DNA of 64,000 bases. Source: Aequorivita lipolytica (GTDB taxonomy: Bacteria > Bacteroidota > Bacteroidia > Flavobacteriales > Flavobacteriaceae). The stretch's first letter is position 1; every line of letters starts with the position of its first letter. The position numbers and the translations under genes were made by a program. Under the pieces are notes generated by a model. That model was not told where the DNA came from, searched no databases, and saw only the letters and a list, made by a program, of their open reading frames with translations. This document shows, in pieces, positions 45,048 to 53,456 of this stretch. Location of the stretch: contig NZ_VORU01000003.1 in assembly GCF_007997135.1 (NCBI RefSeq), positions 271,777-335,776 on the forward strand, in the 5' to 3' direction.

Positions 45048-46757
45048 ATGCAAAAATTCACACTCGTAGCCTTCGCACTGTTTTTCTTCGGAAACACTTT
45101 TGCGCAAAGCATAGAAAAAACCTGGCAATTTTCAGAAGTAAAAGATGAAAACGGTCTTTCCATCATAAATATAAATCCAGAAAAGGATTACCTTAAATTA
45201 GAAGACGGCGCGTTTGAATACCAAGTTGCAAACGACAGCGTAATGTCCAGCGGCGACTATATATTTCAGAATAATTTGTTGGTGCTTTTTTTCAACCAAC
45301 CTGCGGACAGTATTAGAAGATTTCGCGTTGAACAAGTAACCGACAGCACCCTTTCCCTTTCTGAAAACAACTACAAATATCGATTAAAAACGCCAAGCGT
45401 ATTAAATGCCTCGGCTCTTGAAACCACTGTAAAAACTGCAGAAATAATACCGAGTCAAGGTTTTTCTATGCAAAGCCTTTGGCGCGGCGTCTTAGGAATG
45501 GTTTCGCTTTTGGTGATCGCTTTTCTTTTCAGTTCGAACAGAAGAGCTATCAGTTGGAAAACCGTGGGCATCGGGCTGGCTTTCCAACTTATAATTGCCA
45601 TTGGTGTATTAAAAGTGAATTTCATAAAAAACGCTTTTGAAGGCGTGGGACAACTGTTCGTAAACGTTTTAGATTATACCAAAGCGGGAAGCGAATTCCT
45701 TTTTGGCGGAATGCTCGATATAAATTCATATGGGTTTATTTTTGCATTTCAGGTATTGCCTACAATCATATTCTTCTCCGCACTCACCTCAGTTCTTTTT
45801 TACTTAGGCATAATTCAAGTAATAGTAAAAGGAATGGGCTGGCTGCTTACGAAGCTTTTAAATATTTCGGGTGCAGAAAGCTTGAGCGTTGCCGGAAATA
45901 TCTTTTTGGGCCAAACTGAAGCACCACTTCTTATAAAAGCTTATTTAGAAAAAATGAACAAATCTGAAATGCTACTCGTCATGATAGGCGGGATGGCTAC
46001 CGTTGCCGGCGCTGTGCTAGCAGCTTACATCGGGTTTTTAGGAGGTGACGATCCGGAACTGCGCTTAACCTTTGCGAAACACCTTTTGGCAGCCTCAGTA
46101 ATGGCCGCACCTGGCGCAATCGTAATTTCAAAAATACTATATCCACAAACGGAACCTATAAATACAGATGTAACCGTTTCCTCAGAAAAGATTGGTTCCA
46201 ACTTTTTGGATGCCATAGCAAATGGAACTACAGAAGGCCTAAAACTTGCTGTAAATGTAGGCGCAATGCTTCTGGTCTTTGTAGCCTTCATCGCAATGCT
46301 CAACGGAATTTTGGGATGGCTTGGCGAAGCAACCTCCATAAACGGTTGGGTAGCGGCAAACTCAGTCTATGACAGTCTTTCTTTGGAAGCAATTCTAGGA
46401 ACCGTTTTCGCTCCGCTAATGTGGCTCATAGGAATCGCGAAGGAAGATATGACAATGATGGGCCAGCTATTGGGTATAAAACTCGCTGCAAGCGAATTTG
46501 TGGGATACATCCAGTTGGCAGAACTTAAAAATGTATCTAATGAGCTTCACCTTAATTACGAAAAGAGCATCATTATGGCAACTTACATGCTTTGCGGGTT
46601 TGCGAATTTTGCCTCTATAGGTATTCAAATTGGCGGAATTGGCTCTTTGGCACCGGGGCAACGTAAAACCCTTTCAAAATTTGGAATGAAGGCTTTGATT
46701 GGTGGTACAATTGCTTCGCTTATTTCAGCAACAATCGCGGGAATGATTATTGGCTAA
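45048..46757 (+). CDS. NupC-type concentrative nucleoside transporter with N-terminal periplasmic domain
   Basis: 569 residues. Signal peptide MQKFTLVAFALFFFGNTFAQ, then a lipocalin-like domain (about 22-120: KTWQFSEVKDENGLSIININ, LKLEDGAFEYQVANDSVMSS). From about 140 the CNT core follows with many hydrophobic spans: GVLGMVSLLVIAFLFSSNRR, SVAGNIFLGQTEAPLLIKAY (substrate-binding loop), GGMATVAGAVLAAYIGFLGG and CGFANFASIGIQIGGIGSLA. Imports nucleosides with Na+ or H+. The extra N-terminal domain is a Bacteroidota feature of unknown role. Its stop overlaps the stop of the convergent STAS-like gene. Confidence 0.92.
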   Translation: MQKFTLVAFALFFFGNTFAQSIEKTWQFSEVKDENGLSIININPEKDYLKLEDGAFEYQVANDSVMSSGDYIFQNNLLVLFFNQPADSIRRFRVEQVTDSTLSLSENNYKYRLKTPSVLNASALETTVKTAEIIPSQGFSMQSLWRGVLGMVSLLVIAFLFSSNRRAISWKTVGIGLAFQLIIAIGVLKVNFIKNAFEGVGQLFVNVLDYTKAGSEFLFGGMLDINSYGFIFAFQVLPTIIFFSALTSVLFYLGIIQVIVKGMGWLLTKLLNISGAESLSVAGNIFLGQTEAPLLIKAYLEKMNKSEMLLVMIGGMATVAGAVLAAYIGFLGGDDPELRLTFAKHLLAASVMAAPGAIVISKILYPQTEPINTDVTVSSEKIGSNFLDAIANGTTEGLKLAVNVGAMLLVFVAFIAMLNGILGWLGEATSINGWVAANSVYDSLSLEAILGTVFAPLMWLIGIAKEDMTMMGQLLGIKLAASEFVGYIQLAELKNVSNELHLNYEKSIIMATYMLCGFANFASIGIQIGGIGSLAPGQRKTLSKFGMKALIGGTIASLISATIAGMIIG

Positions 46758-47119
46758 TAGTCGCTAATCACCGTTTTTGCCCAATCTTCTGCTTCTTCAA
46801 TGGTTCCGAAATAACTAAAGGCCCCTTCAAATAAACCTTGCTCATTGTATGCCTCTTTTTTTACTATTTCGCTGTTTGAAACTATCGCTATTCCAATTAC
46901 GCACTTGGATTTTACGCTATTGTAAACTTCTGGGTTTACATTTTTTGCCATTTCTCTATTTGAGATCACCACACACTTTCTATTTTTATAATGTGTATCG
47001 ATCGTTTGAACAAACTCTTTTGCTTCGTCACGATCATAAAACGGAGCATTAAAATGAAAGATGGCGTATAGTGGATAACATTCCAATATTCCTGTTGAGA
47101 GCTCGTATTTTCTTTCCAT
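46754..47119 (-). CDS. small cytoplasmic protein, possible SpoIIAA/STAS-like fold
   Basis: 121 residues. MERKYELSTGILECYPLYAI and FHFNAPFYDRDEAKEFVQTI lead to KCVVISNREMAKNVNPEVYN and a C-terminal GTIEEAEDWAKTVISDY. The alternation of beta strands and helices and the final I.EAE.W resemble SpoIIAA-like STAS proteins, but this is a weak recognition. No signal peptide. Convergent with nupC (the two stops overlap by four bases), transcribed from the thyA side. Confidence 0.7.
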   Translation of the reverse strand: MERKYELSTGILECYPLYAIFHFNAPFYDRDEAKEFVQTIDTHYKNRKCVVISNREMAKNVNPEVYNSVKSKCVIGIAIVSNSEIVKKEAYNEQGLFEGAFSYFGTIEEAEDWAKTVISDY

Positions 47120-47251
47120 TGTTCAAAAATTTCGTCCGAAAGTTAAGCAAAATTTTATATCGTTAATAACTTATGCAAAAGCAAACTTAAAATAATTTGA
47201 GCATCAACTGCGCTATTAGTATTTTAGACCAATAATTAATTTGCTTCCACA

Positions 47252-48103
47252 ATGAAACAATACCACGACCTTTTAAAACACGTAATTGAAAATGGCTCCG
47301 TAAAGCAAGACCGCACGGGCACTGGTACTAAAAGCGTTTTTGGCTATCAGATGCGTTTTGATCTAAGCGAAGGTTTCCCAATGATCACTACCAAAAAACT
47401 TCATCTCAAATCGATTATCTATGAACTTTTATGGTTTTTGAACGGCGACACAAACATTAAATACCTTCAGGAAAATGGCGTGCGCATTTGGAACGAATGG
47501 GCAGATGAAAATGGCGACCTAGGTCCAGTTTACGGACACCAATGGCGAAACTGGAATAGCGAGGAAATTGATCAGATTTCAGAAATAATAAAAACACTTA
47601 AAACAAACCCAGACAGCCGCCGCATGCTGGTAAGCGCTTGGAATCCAAGTGTATTGCCAGACACTTCCAAACCTTTTGCGGAAAACGTGGCAAACGGCAA
47701 GGCTGCACTCCCGCCCTGCCATGCGTTTTTTCAGTTTTATGTAAGTCCCCCAACGCCCGGAGGGGGAGACAATACCAGAAAATTGTCGTGTCAGCTCTAC
47801 CAACGCAGTGCAGATATTTTCTTGGGGGTTCCTTTTAATATTGCGTCCTATGCATTATTAACAATGATGATGGCACAAGTATGTGGTTACCAACCTGGAG
47901 ATTTTATCCACACCTTTGGCGATGCCCATATTTATAGCAACCATTACGATCAAGTTGAACTACAGTTATCACGTGAGACGCGACCTTTACCAAAAATGTT
48001 GCTAAATCCAGATGTAAAGGATATATTTGGCTTCACTTTTGATGACTTTACATTGGCAGATTATAATCCACATCCACACATTAAAGGTGCCGTTGCCATT
48101 TAA
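47252..48103 (+). CDS. thyA: thymidylate synthase
   Basis: Makes dTMP from dUMP with methylene-tetrahydrofolate; folA lies 4.8 kb downstream. Motifs: [58 protein letters not shown], the catalytic [12 protein letters not shown] with Cys156, [20 protein letters not shown] and [14 protein letters not shown]. Length 283; flavobacterial relatives run about 274. Residues 165-176 ([12 protein letters not shown], bases 47744-47779) replace the usual ADG between FYV and KLSC. They are encoded by a GC-rich palindromic block, an in-frame insertion. All catalytic motifs are intact, so the enzyme is probably active. Confidence 0.96.
   Translation: MKQYHDLLKHVIENGSVKQDRTGTGTKSVFGYQMRFDLSEGFPMITTKKLHLKSIIYELLWFLNGDTNIKYLQENGVRIWNEWADENGDLGPVYGHQWRNWNSEEIDQISEIIKTLKTNPDSRRMLVSAWNPSVLPDTSKPFAENVANGKAALPPCHAFFQFYVSPPTPGGGDNTRKLSCQLYQRSADIFLGVPFNIASYALLTMMMAQVCGYQPGDFIHTFGDAHIYSNHYDQVELQLSRETRPLPKMLLNPDVKDIFGFTFDDFTLADYNPHPHIKGAVAI
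47744..47779 (+). repeat. GC-rich palindromic block inserted in frame in thyA
   Basis: AGTCCCCCAACGCCCGGAGG then GGGAGAC: CCCCC and GGGGG arms around AACGCCCGGA. It looks like the CCCCCAA..CGGAGGGGG type intergenic palindrome of Bacteroidota, and its composition differs sharply from the surrounding gene. Confidence 0.65.
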
Positions 48104-48123
48104 CCCAAACTTAAATCCCCAAA

Positions 48124-48558
48124 ATGAAGAATTTACTTATCGCGGTTTGCTTACTATTCTCAACAACCATTTTTGCACAACAAGAATGGGGAGACGTTCA
48201 AAAAAATATTGTAACCCTAAAAGAAATAGGTCCTATTTGGCCGGGCTGTGAAAATGGAAATGCTTCCGATCGCGACAATTGCTTCAATAATAAACTGGCT
48301 ACACACATTGCGAAAAATTTCAAATATCCAGCAGAGTCTTACAAAAAAAACGATCAAGGAAAAGTTATTGTAGTTTTTATAATAAATGAAAAAGGTTTAG
48401 TTGAAGTAAAAAGTGTTTCTGGAGGCACTAAAGAATTACAGGAAGAAGCCAGACGAAATATAATGGCCATCCCTAAAATGGCTAAACCCGGAATGATGGG
48501 CGGCAAACCACGTATCATTAATTTCACTGTACCTTTCACCTTTAAAACAGGAAAATAA
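48124..48558 (+). CDS. TonB C-terminal-like secreted protein
   Basis: 144 residues. Signal peptide MKNLLIAVCLLFSTTIFAQ. The C-terminal half is a TonB-C/energy-transducer fold: CFNNKLATHIAKNFKYPAES, GKVIVVFIINEKGLVEVKSV, and GGKPRIINFTVPFTFKTGK. There is no N-terminal membrane anchor besides the signal peptide, so it is unlikely to be a true ExbB/D partner and may act in the periplasm. It follows thyA by 20 bp. A signal-peptide-like remnant follows its stop codon. Confidence 0.82.
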   Translation: MKNLLIAVCLLFSTTIFAQQEWGDVQKNIVTLKEIGPIWPGCENGNASDRDNCFNNKLATHIAKNFKYPAESYKKNDQGKVIVVFIINEKGLVEVKSVSGGTKELQEEARRNIMAIPKMAKPGMMGGKPRIINFTVPFTFKTGK

Positions 48559-48668
48559 AAAAGCTTAAAAAAACATTCTTACTTTTAGTCTCAACTATAG
48601 CTTTCACGTCATTCGCCCAAGTAAAAACGATCGCAGAAGTTTCAGTATATCCAATCAAAAGGCCATGA
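48555..48668 (+). pseudogene. Remnant of a second secreted protein (signal peptide only)
   Basis: Overlapping the TonB-like stop codon (AATAA), a frame without ATG reads ATA AAA AAG..., giving I-KKLKKTFLLLVSTIAFTSFA, then QVKTIAEVSVYPIKRP and a TGA at 48666. The first part is a convincing Sec signal peptide with a FAQ-type end. EVSVYP resembles the start of a mature TonB-C-like protein (compare EIGPIWPGC in the neighbour). No start codon and no folded domain remain, so this is most likely a decayed tandem paralogue. Translation from ATA by coupling is a less likely option. Confidence 0.5.
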
Positions 48669-48812
48669 ACCTTGCATTATCACTGCAAATGTTGTCGTTA
48701 CAAAAAATTAGTCAAAACTAGTTTAACAACTGTTTAACGTAAGTGAAATAGCGTTAAACAATTTTAATAATTATATTTAAAGTGTCGTTAAAAAAATAGC
48801 GGCACTTTTTTT

Positions 48813-49976
48813 ATGATAATTATAGATACACCGGTTTCCCTCTTTTTAGAAACCCGCCAACATACCGAAACTATTTGCAAACCGCTGGAGATTGAAGATT
48901 ACGTTGTCCAGCCAATTATAGATGTTTCTCCACCAAAATGGCACCTCGGCCACACAACTTGGTTTTTTGAGGAATTTATTTTGAAACCACACAAACCAAA
49001 TTACCAGCTTTTTCACGAAGACTTCGCCTTTGTATTCAATAGTTATTATGAAAATGTTGGGAAGCGGGTAGTTCGAAATGATCGCGGAAACTTGTCGAGA
49101 CCGGGAGTGGCAAAAGTCTATGATTATCGCCATTATGTTACCAATGAATTGAAAGATTTTCTTTCGGATGAAATTTCAGAAGAAATTGAAGAAATTCTCT
49201 TAATAGGTATCCATCACGAAAAACAGCACCAAGAACTTCTTACAACAGATATAAAATATATTCTCGGCAACAACCCATTATTGCCAAAATACAACGATTC
49301 CTTTTCAGAAAACCCAATCCAAAACCTTCAACAGCAGTGGATAGAAATGGAAGAGGGTATTTATGAAATAGGCCATAACAATGCTGAAGAATTTTGTTAT
49401 GATAATGAACTGGGGCGACACAAAGTATATCTTCACGATTATAAAATTTCAAATAAACTTGTTACCAATTCAGAATATCTTGAATTTATAAATGCTGATG
49501 GATACAAAGATTTCAACCTATGGCACGCTGAAGGTTGGGATTGGGTAAACCAAAACCAGATTGCAGCGCCAATGTATTGGCATAATATTGACGGCCATTG
49601 GCATCAATATACTATGCAGGGTTTACAAAAATTGAACACCGAAGCATCCGTTTCGCACATCTCCTATTTTGAGGCCTTTGCATACGCCCAATGGAAAGAG
49701 TGCCGTCTTCCCACAGAATTTGAATGGGAAGCCGCCCAACAGAATTATAATTGGGGAAGCCGTTGGGAATGGACTGAAAGCGCTTACCTACCCTATCCCA
49801 GCTACACAAAGGCTCCCGGCGCAATTGGCGAGTACAATGGTAAATTTATGGTAAACCAAAAAGTGCTGCGGGGAGGTTCCGTTGCAACTTCAGAAAAGCA
49901 TACACGACATACGTATCGCAACTTTTTTCAAACAGATCTGCGGTGGCAGTTTACAGGTTTAAGGTTGGCTAAATAA
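48813..49976 (+). CDS. egtB: ergothioneine biosynthesis sulfoxide synthase
   Basis: 387 residues. Non-haem iron enzyme joining hercynine to cysteine or gamma-glutamylcysteine. The N-terminal DinB-like domain supplies the iron-binding histidines: PPKWHLGHTTWFFEEF (His47) and IGIHHEKQHQELL (His135, His139). The C-terminal FGE-sulfatase domain (about 170-387) has IEMEEGIYEIGHNNAEEFCY, CRLPTEFEWEAAQ, LRGGSVATSEKHTRHTYRNF and GLRLAK. It precedes egtD by 16 bp. No egtA or egtC is nearby, which suggests either direct use of cysteine or a dispersed pathway. An ovothiol-type OvoA is less likely because OvoA is fused to a methyltransferase. Confidence 0.92.
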   Translation: MIIIDTPVSLFLETRQHTETICKPLEIEDYVVQPIIDVSPPKWHLGHTTWFFEEFILKPHKPNYQLFHEDFAFVFNSYYENVGKRVVRNDRGNLSRPGVAKVYDYRHYVTNELKDFLSDEISEEIEEILLIGIHHEKQHQELLTTDIKYILGNNPLLPKYNDSFSENPIQNLQQQWIEMEEGIYEIGHNNAEEFCYDNELGRHKVYLHDYKISNKLVTNSEYLEFINADGYKDFNLWHAEGWDWVNQNQIAAPMYWHNIDGHWHQYTMQGLQKLNTEASVSHISYFEAFAYAQWKECRLPTEFEWEAAQQNYNWGSRWEWTESAYLPYPSYTKAPGAIGEYNGKFMVNQKVLRGGSVATSEKHTRHTYRNFFQTDLRWQFTGLRLAK

Positions 49977-49992
49977 TTACGACAATATACAA

Positions 49993-50961
49993 ATGGATAC
50001 AAAGATAAAACCCCAGCTAAATACCTTTAAGACCGAAATTTTTGAAGGGCTTTCCAGCTTTCCGAAGCATCTTTCCTCTAAATATTTTTACGACAAAAAA
50101 GGTGATCGTCTTTTTCAGGAAATCATGGCGATGCCAGATTATTATTTAACTGGCTGCGAGTTTGAAATTCTCTCTACCTACACTGAAACCATTGGCGAAT
50201 ATTTTCGCGATCGCGAAAATGGTTTGGACTTAATCGAGTTGGGCGCGGGCGATGGTAAAAAAACAAAAGTGCTTTTGAAATATATGGCTGAAAATAATTT
50301 CAATTTTGTTTATAAACCTATTGATATAAGTGAAAATGCAGTTGAATTGCTTTCAAATAATCTAGCACACGAAATGCCTACGCTAAATGTAGATGCCGAA
50401 GTGGGCGAGTATTTTGAGGTTTTGGAACGGTTAAAGGGCTTCAACAAACGCAAAAAAGTAATTATGGTTTTGGGAAGTAATATTGGCAATTTAAAACACC
50501 CAAGAGCCATTGAGTTTCTCTCAAAGCTGAAAGACACCATGCTTCCCGAGGACTTGCTATTTATGGGTTTCGACCAAAAGAAAAATCCGCTGACTGTTCT
50601 GAACGCTTATAATGATGAAGCTGGAATAACTGAAGCTTTCAATAAAAATGTTCTAGCCCGAATTAACAGAGAATTAGGCGGTGATTTTGACTTGGAAAAA
50701 TTTAAACATTGGGAAGTTTACGATCCGGAAACTGGAACCGCCAAAAGCTTTTTGGTTGCTACGGAAGCTATGAAAATAACTATTGAAAAATTACGGCTAA
50801 CAGTAAATTTTGAGCAATGGGAGACCATTCACACAGAAATTTCACAGAAATACGACGACAAAATAGTAAATTGGCTAGCGGAAGAATCCGGATTAATAAT
50901 AGAGAAATCCTTTACCGACAGTCAAGAATATTATAAAAATTATCTTTTCAGAAAGGCTTGA
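49993..50961 (+). CDS. egtD: L-histidine N-alpha-methyltransferase
   Basis: 322 residues. Trimethylates histidine to hercynine using S-adenosylmethionine. Motifs: FPKHLSSKYFYDKKGDRLFQ, IMAMPDYYLTGCEFEIL, the SAM-binding LIELGAGDGKKTKVLL, VMVLGSNIGN-like (KVIMVLGSNIGNLKHPRAIE), FMGFDQKKNP and VLNAYNDEAGITEAFNKNVL. Ends SQEYYKNYLFRKA. It is directly after egtB, so the two steps are co-expressed. Normal length for EgtD. Confidence 0.95.
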   Translation: MDTKIKPQLNTFKTEIFEGLSSFPKHLSSKYFYDKKGDRLFQEIMAMPDYYLTGCEFEILSTYTETIGEYFRDRENGLDLIELGAGDGKKTKVLLKYMAENNFNFVYKPIDISENAVELLSNNLAHEMPTLNVDAEVGEYFEVLERLKGFNKRKKVIMVLGSNIGNLKHPRAIEFLSKLKDTMLPEDLLFMGFDQKKNPLTVLNAYNDEAGITEAFNKNVLARINRELGGDFDLEKFKHWEVYDPETGTAKSFLVATEAMKITIEKLRLTVNFEQWETIHTEISQKYDDKIVNWLAEESGLIIEKSFTDSQEYYKNYLFRKA

Positions 50962-51029
50962 TGACCCAATAAACTTATAAACGAATAAACTTTTAAACAT
51001 TTAAACTCATAAACTCATAAACTCAAATT

Positions 51030-51311
51030 ATGAAAGCTATTTGGAACAACAAAATAATTGCAGAAACCGCAGAAACTTTGATTATTGAAAACAATCACTA
51101 TTTTCCTGAAAATGCTATTAAAAAAGAATATTTTAAAAAAAGTACAACACATACGCAATGCCCTTGGAAAGGCGAAGCTTCTTATTACACTGTTGAAGTG
51201 GACGGTCTGCAAAACAAAGATGCGGCTTGGTATTATCCCGAGCCAAAAGATGCTGCAAAAGCCATAAAAAATCACGTGGCATTTTGGAAAGGCGTTGAAG
51301 TGAAAGAGTAA
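51030..51311 (+). CDS. DUF427 domain protein
   Basis: 93 residues. MKAIWNNKIIAETAETLIIE, NHYFPENAIKKEYFKKSTTH, TQCPWKGEASYYTVEVDG and AAWYYPEPKDAAKAIKNHVA match the DUF427 family, a small beta barrel of unknown function. The single Cys in the TxCPWKGxASYY motif is family-typical. It follows egtD by 68 bp (a run of TAAACTCA-like tandem units) and may be part of the same transcript. Convergent with the PLP enzyme gene. Confidence 0.9.
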   Translation: MKAIWNNKIIAETAETLIIENNHYFPENAIKKEYFKKSTTHTQCPWKGEASYYTVEVDGLQNKDAAWYYPEPKDAAKAIKNHVAFWKGVEVKE

Positions 51312-51321
51312 CTATTTCAGA

Positions 51322-52398
51322 CTATTTCAGAAAATGTAGAAGTTTATCTAATTCTTCTTCAGTGTTGTAATAATGAAAGCTTACACGAATTCCCCCGCCC
51401 CGCGGTGAGCAAATAATATTGTTTTTCTTTAGTTTTTGAAAGAGTTCTTTATCTCCTTTAAGGTTAAATATAGAAGAGTGTTTTTCACGAAGTAGAGAGT
51501 CATTTTTCAGCAAATTCATTTCGGTGAAATGTGCTTTTGCTTTTTCAGAAAGAGAAGAAATTTTACTGTATAAATTTTCCGTACCAAAACTTTTTTGAAA
51601 CAAAATAGCCTGCTCCAAACTGCCGTAATTCAAAGTATCTTGATGCCCGGGCTCAAAATGTTTCATAAAGGCAGTTTCCGAGGCCAGACTTTCAAATCGT
51701 TCCGCAGAATTGAATCCTATTGTTTTCGGAAAAATACGTTCGCGGGCAGCTTCCTTCACCATTATAAATCCGTTTCCGTAACCCGCCGTTAACCATTTAT
51801 AGGCGCTTGCTCCCACCACGTCTATTGCATTATCTGAAAAGCTAAAATTTTCTGTTCCCAAATATTGCGTACCATCTGCAATAAGCAGTAAATTGGGGTG
51901 ATAGCTCTTCAGCTGTTTTAAAAAATCAAAATCTATTTTAATCCCACTAAGCCATTGCACCATGCTAAACATAAATATATCTGGCTTGTGCCTTGCAACG
52001 GCAGCTTCAATATTTTGTTCTAAATTTTCATCAATTTCAGCATAACAAACATCAAAATCGCGAGTTTCTACGGGCCAGTTTATAGAGGGATAATCATTTT
52101 TTAAAAGCAATATTTTCTGCCCTTTGGGAAGTCCTTCCAAAACGGTATTCATTCCAAAAGATAAATTTGGAATCAAAGCTGTTTCAGCTGAAGTAGTCTC
52201 AAAAAACCCAGACACAGTTTCTTTTATTTGTTCAATATGAAGTTTATGATTGTCGCGAAAAACACTTGCTTGGTTCATTAAACCTAGATCGTGTTGTCGC
52301 CGCCATTCAATAATAGGCTTCGGAATTCCACCATTTGAAGCGGTGTTTAGGTAAGTACAAGATTCTAAAGCCGGAAAGTGTTTTCTTAAATCTTCCAT
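51322..52398 (-). CDS. class V PLP-dependent enzyme, candidate hercynylcysteine sulfoxide lyase (EgtE)
   Basis: 358 residues, fold type I. MEDLRKHFPALESCTYLNTA and SNGGIPKPIIEWRR begin the protein. FSMVQWLSGIKIDFDFLKQL, LLIADGTQYLGTENF (cofactor Asp) and DVVGASAYKWLTAGYGNGFI carry the PLP lysine. The C-terminus contains ICSPRGGGIRVSFHYYNTEE. The fold covers cysteine desulfurases, kynureninase-like and EgtE C-S lyases. Position next to egtB-egtD (convergent, after the DUF427 gene) makes the ergothioneine lyase step the best guess, by context only; the family alone does not prove it. Confidence 0.8.
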   Translation of the reverse strand: MEDLRKHFPALESCTYLNTASNGGIPKPIIEWRRQHDLGLMNQASVFRDNHKLHIEQIKETVSGFFETTSAETALIPNLSFGMNTVLEGLPKGQKILLLKNDYPSINWPVETRDFDVCYAEIDENLEQNIEAAVARHKPDIFMFSMVQWLSGIKIDFDFLKQLKSYHPNLLLIADGTQYLGTENFSFSDNAIDVVGASAYKWLTAGYGNGFIMVKEAARERIFPKTIGFNSAERFESLASETAFMKHFEPGHQDTLNYGSLEQAILFQKSFGTENLYSKISSLSEKAKAHFTEMNLLKNDSLLREKHSSIFNLKGDKELFQKLKKNNIICSPRGGGIRVSFHYYNTEEELDKLLHFLK

Positions 52399-52497
52399 AG
52401 GTGATTGGCCAAAAATGGCGAATTTTAGGTATTTTTACAGCACTGGAATTATCAGTAATTATTGAATTTCCCTGAACTTCAACGAAAGTAACCAACT

Positions 52498-52935
52498 ATG
52501 TTTTCAAAAACTAAAAAAACCGAAAGAATTGATTCCGAGCAGCGCGAGCAGTACGAGTATGCACGCCACCGCATCAAACAGAAAAAAAACTTGATGCGCC
52601 ATTTTATTGTATTCTTGGTGGGTTCGGTATTATTGATAATCATTAATCCAGTGCTGGGTTATGGCAATGATTTACTATTTAACAATTGGTTCGTTTGGGC
52701 CATTTTAATTTGGACATTCATCTTTTTGATCCATCTTTTCAACGTATTTGTTATAAATAAATTTATGGGGAAAGAATGGGAAGACCGGCAGCTTGAAAAA
52801 CTGAAAGCCCAACAGGCAGAACGTATGGGAGAACTTCAAACAAAAGTTGACACAGAGTTGCAATTGCCCACAGCACCACCAGAAACTTCAAATAAAAGCG
52901 AGTTGAACAACCCTTTACCGCCAGACGTACAATGA
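52498..52935 (+). CDS. 2TM domain protein
   Basis: 145 residues. A charged N-terminus with YEYARHRIKQKKNLMRHFIV leads into two membrane helices, HFIVFLVGSVLLIIINPVLG and WFVWAILIWTFIFLIHLFNV. Then FMGKEWEDRQLEKLKAQQAE and a Pro/Ser-rich tail. The pattern is the 2TM domain (found in flavobacterial small membrane proteins and some histidine kinases). It overlaps folA by 4 bases (ATGA), so the two are translationally coupled. Confidence 0.88.
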   Translation: MFSKTKKTERIDSEQREQYEYARHRIKQKKNLMRHFIVFLVGSVLLIIINPVLGYGNDLLFNNWFVWAILIWTFIFLIHLFNVFVINKFMGKEWEDRQLEKLKAQQAERMGELQTKVDTELQLPTAPPETSNKSELNNPLPPDVQ

Positions 52936-53417
52936 TTACAATGATTGCCGCCGCAGGCGAAAATAACGAACTTGGGAAGGATAGCTATTTGCTTTGGCAT
53001 TTGCCCGATGATTTTAAGCGTTTTAAACAATTAACCACGAGCCACCATATAATTATGGGGCGCAAAACTTTTGAAACTTTCCCAAAACCGCTTCCCAATA
53101 GAACTCACATTATTATTACCCGAAACAAAGATTACAATAAGAAAGGTGCCGTAGTAGTTCACAGCCTGGAAGAAGCGCTTCAAATTTCAAAAGATGATTT
53201 GCAGCCTTTTATAATTGGCGGAGGCGAAATTTACAAAATGGGACTTTCCGTTGCCGACAAAATAGAACTCACCCGTGTTCATGGAACATTCAATGATGCT
53301 GATACTTTTTTCCCAGAGTTTTCAAAAGAGGACTGGCAGGTTATTACTGAAGTTGAACACGAAAAAGATGAAAAACATAAATATGCTTTTACTTATGAAA
53401 CTTGGGTACGCAAATAA
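52932..53417 (+). CDS. folA: dihydrofolate reductase
   Basis: 161 residues. Reduces dihydrofolate to tetrahydrofolate with NADPH, restoring the folate used by ThyA. MITMIAAAGENNELGKDSYL, LLWHLPDDFKRFKQLTTSHH, IIMGRKTFETFPKPLPNRTH and FIIGGGEIYKMGL are the family motifs; the substrate-binding acidic residue is the Asp in LPDDFKRFK. The start is inside the last codons of the 2TM gene (overlap 52932-52935). Confidence 0.96.
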   Translation: MITMIAAAGENNELGKDSYLLWHLPDDFKRFKQLTTSHHIIMGRKTFETFPKPLPNRTHIIITRNKDYNKKGAVVVHSLEEALQISKDDLQPFIIGGGEIYKMGLSVADKIELTRVHGTFNDADTFFPEFSKEDWQVITEVEHEKDEKHKYAFTYETWVRK

Positions 53418-53424
53418 TACACAG

Positions 53425-53453
53425 ACCTAACAAGTTTCAAAAGCCTGTTAGGT
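53425..53453. repeat. CCTAACAAG..CCTGTTAGG palindrome
   Basis: ACCTAACA pairs with TGTTAGGT around a loop containing AGTTTCAAAAGCC. It is a REP-like intergenic palindrome between folA and the kinase gene; it may also act as a weak transcription or decay signal. Confidence 0.6.
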
Positions 53454-53456
53454 TTA

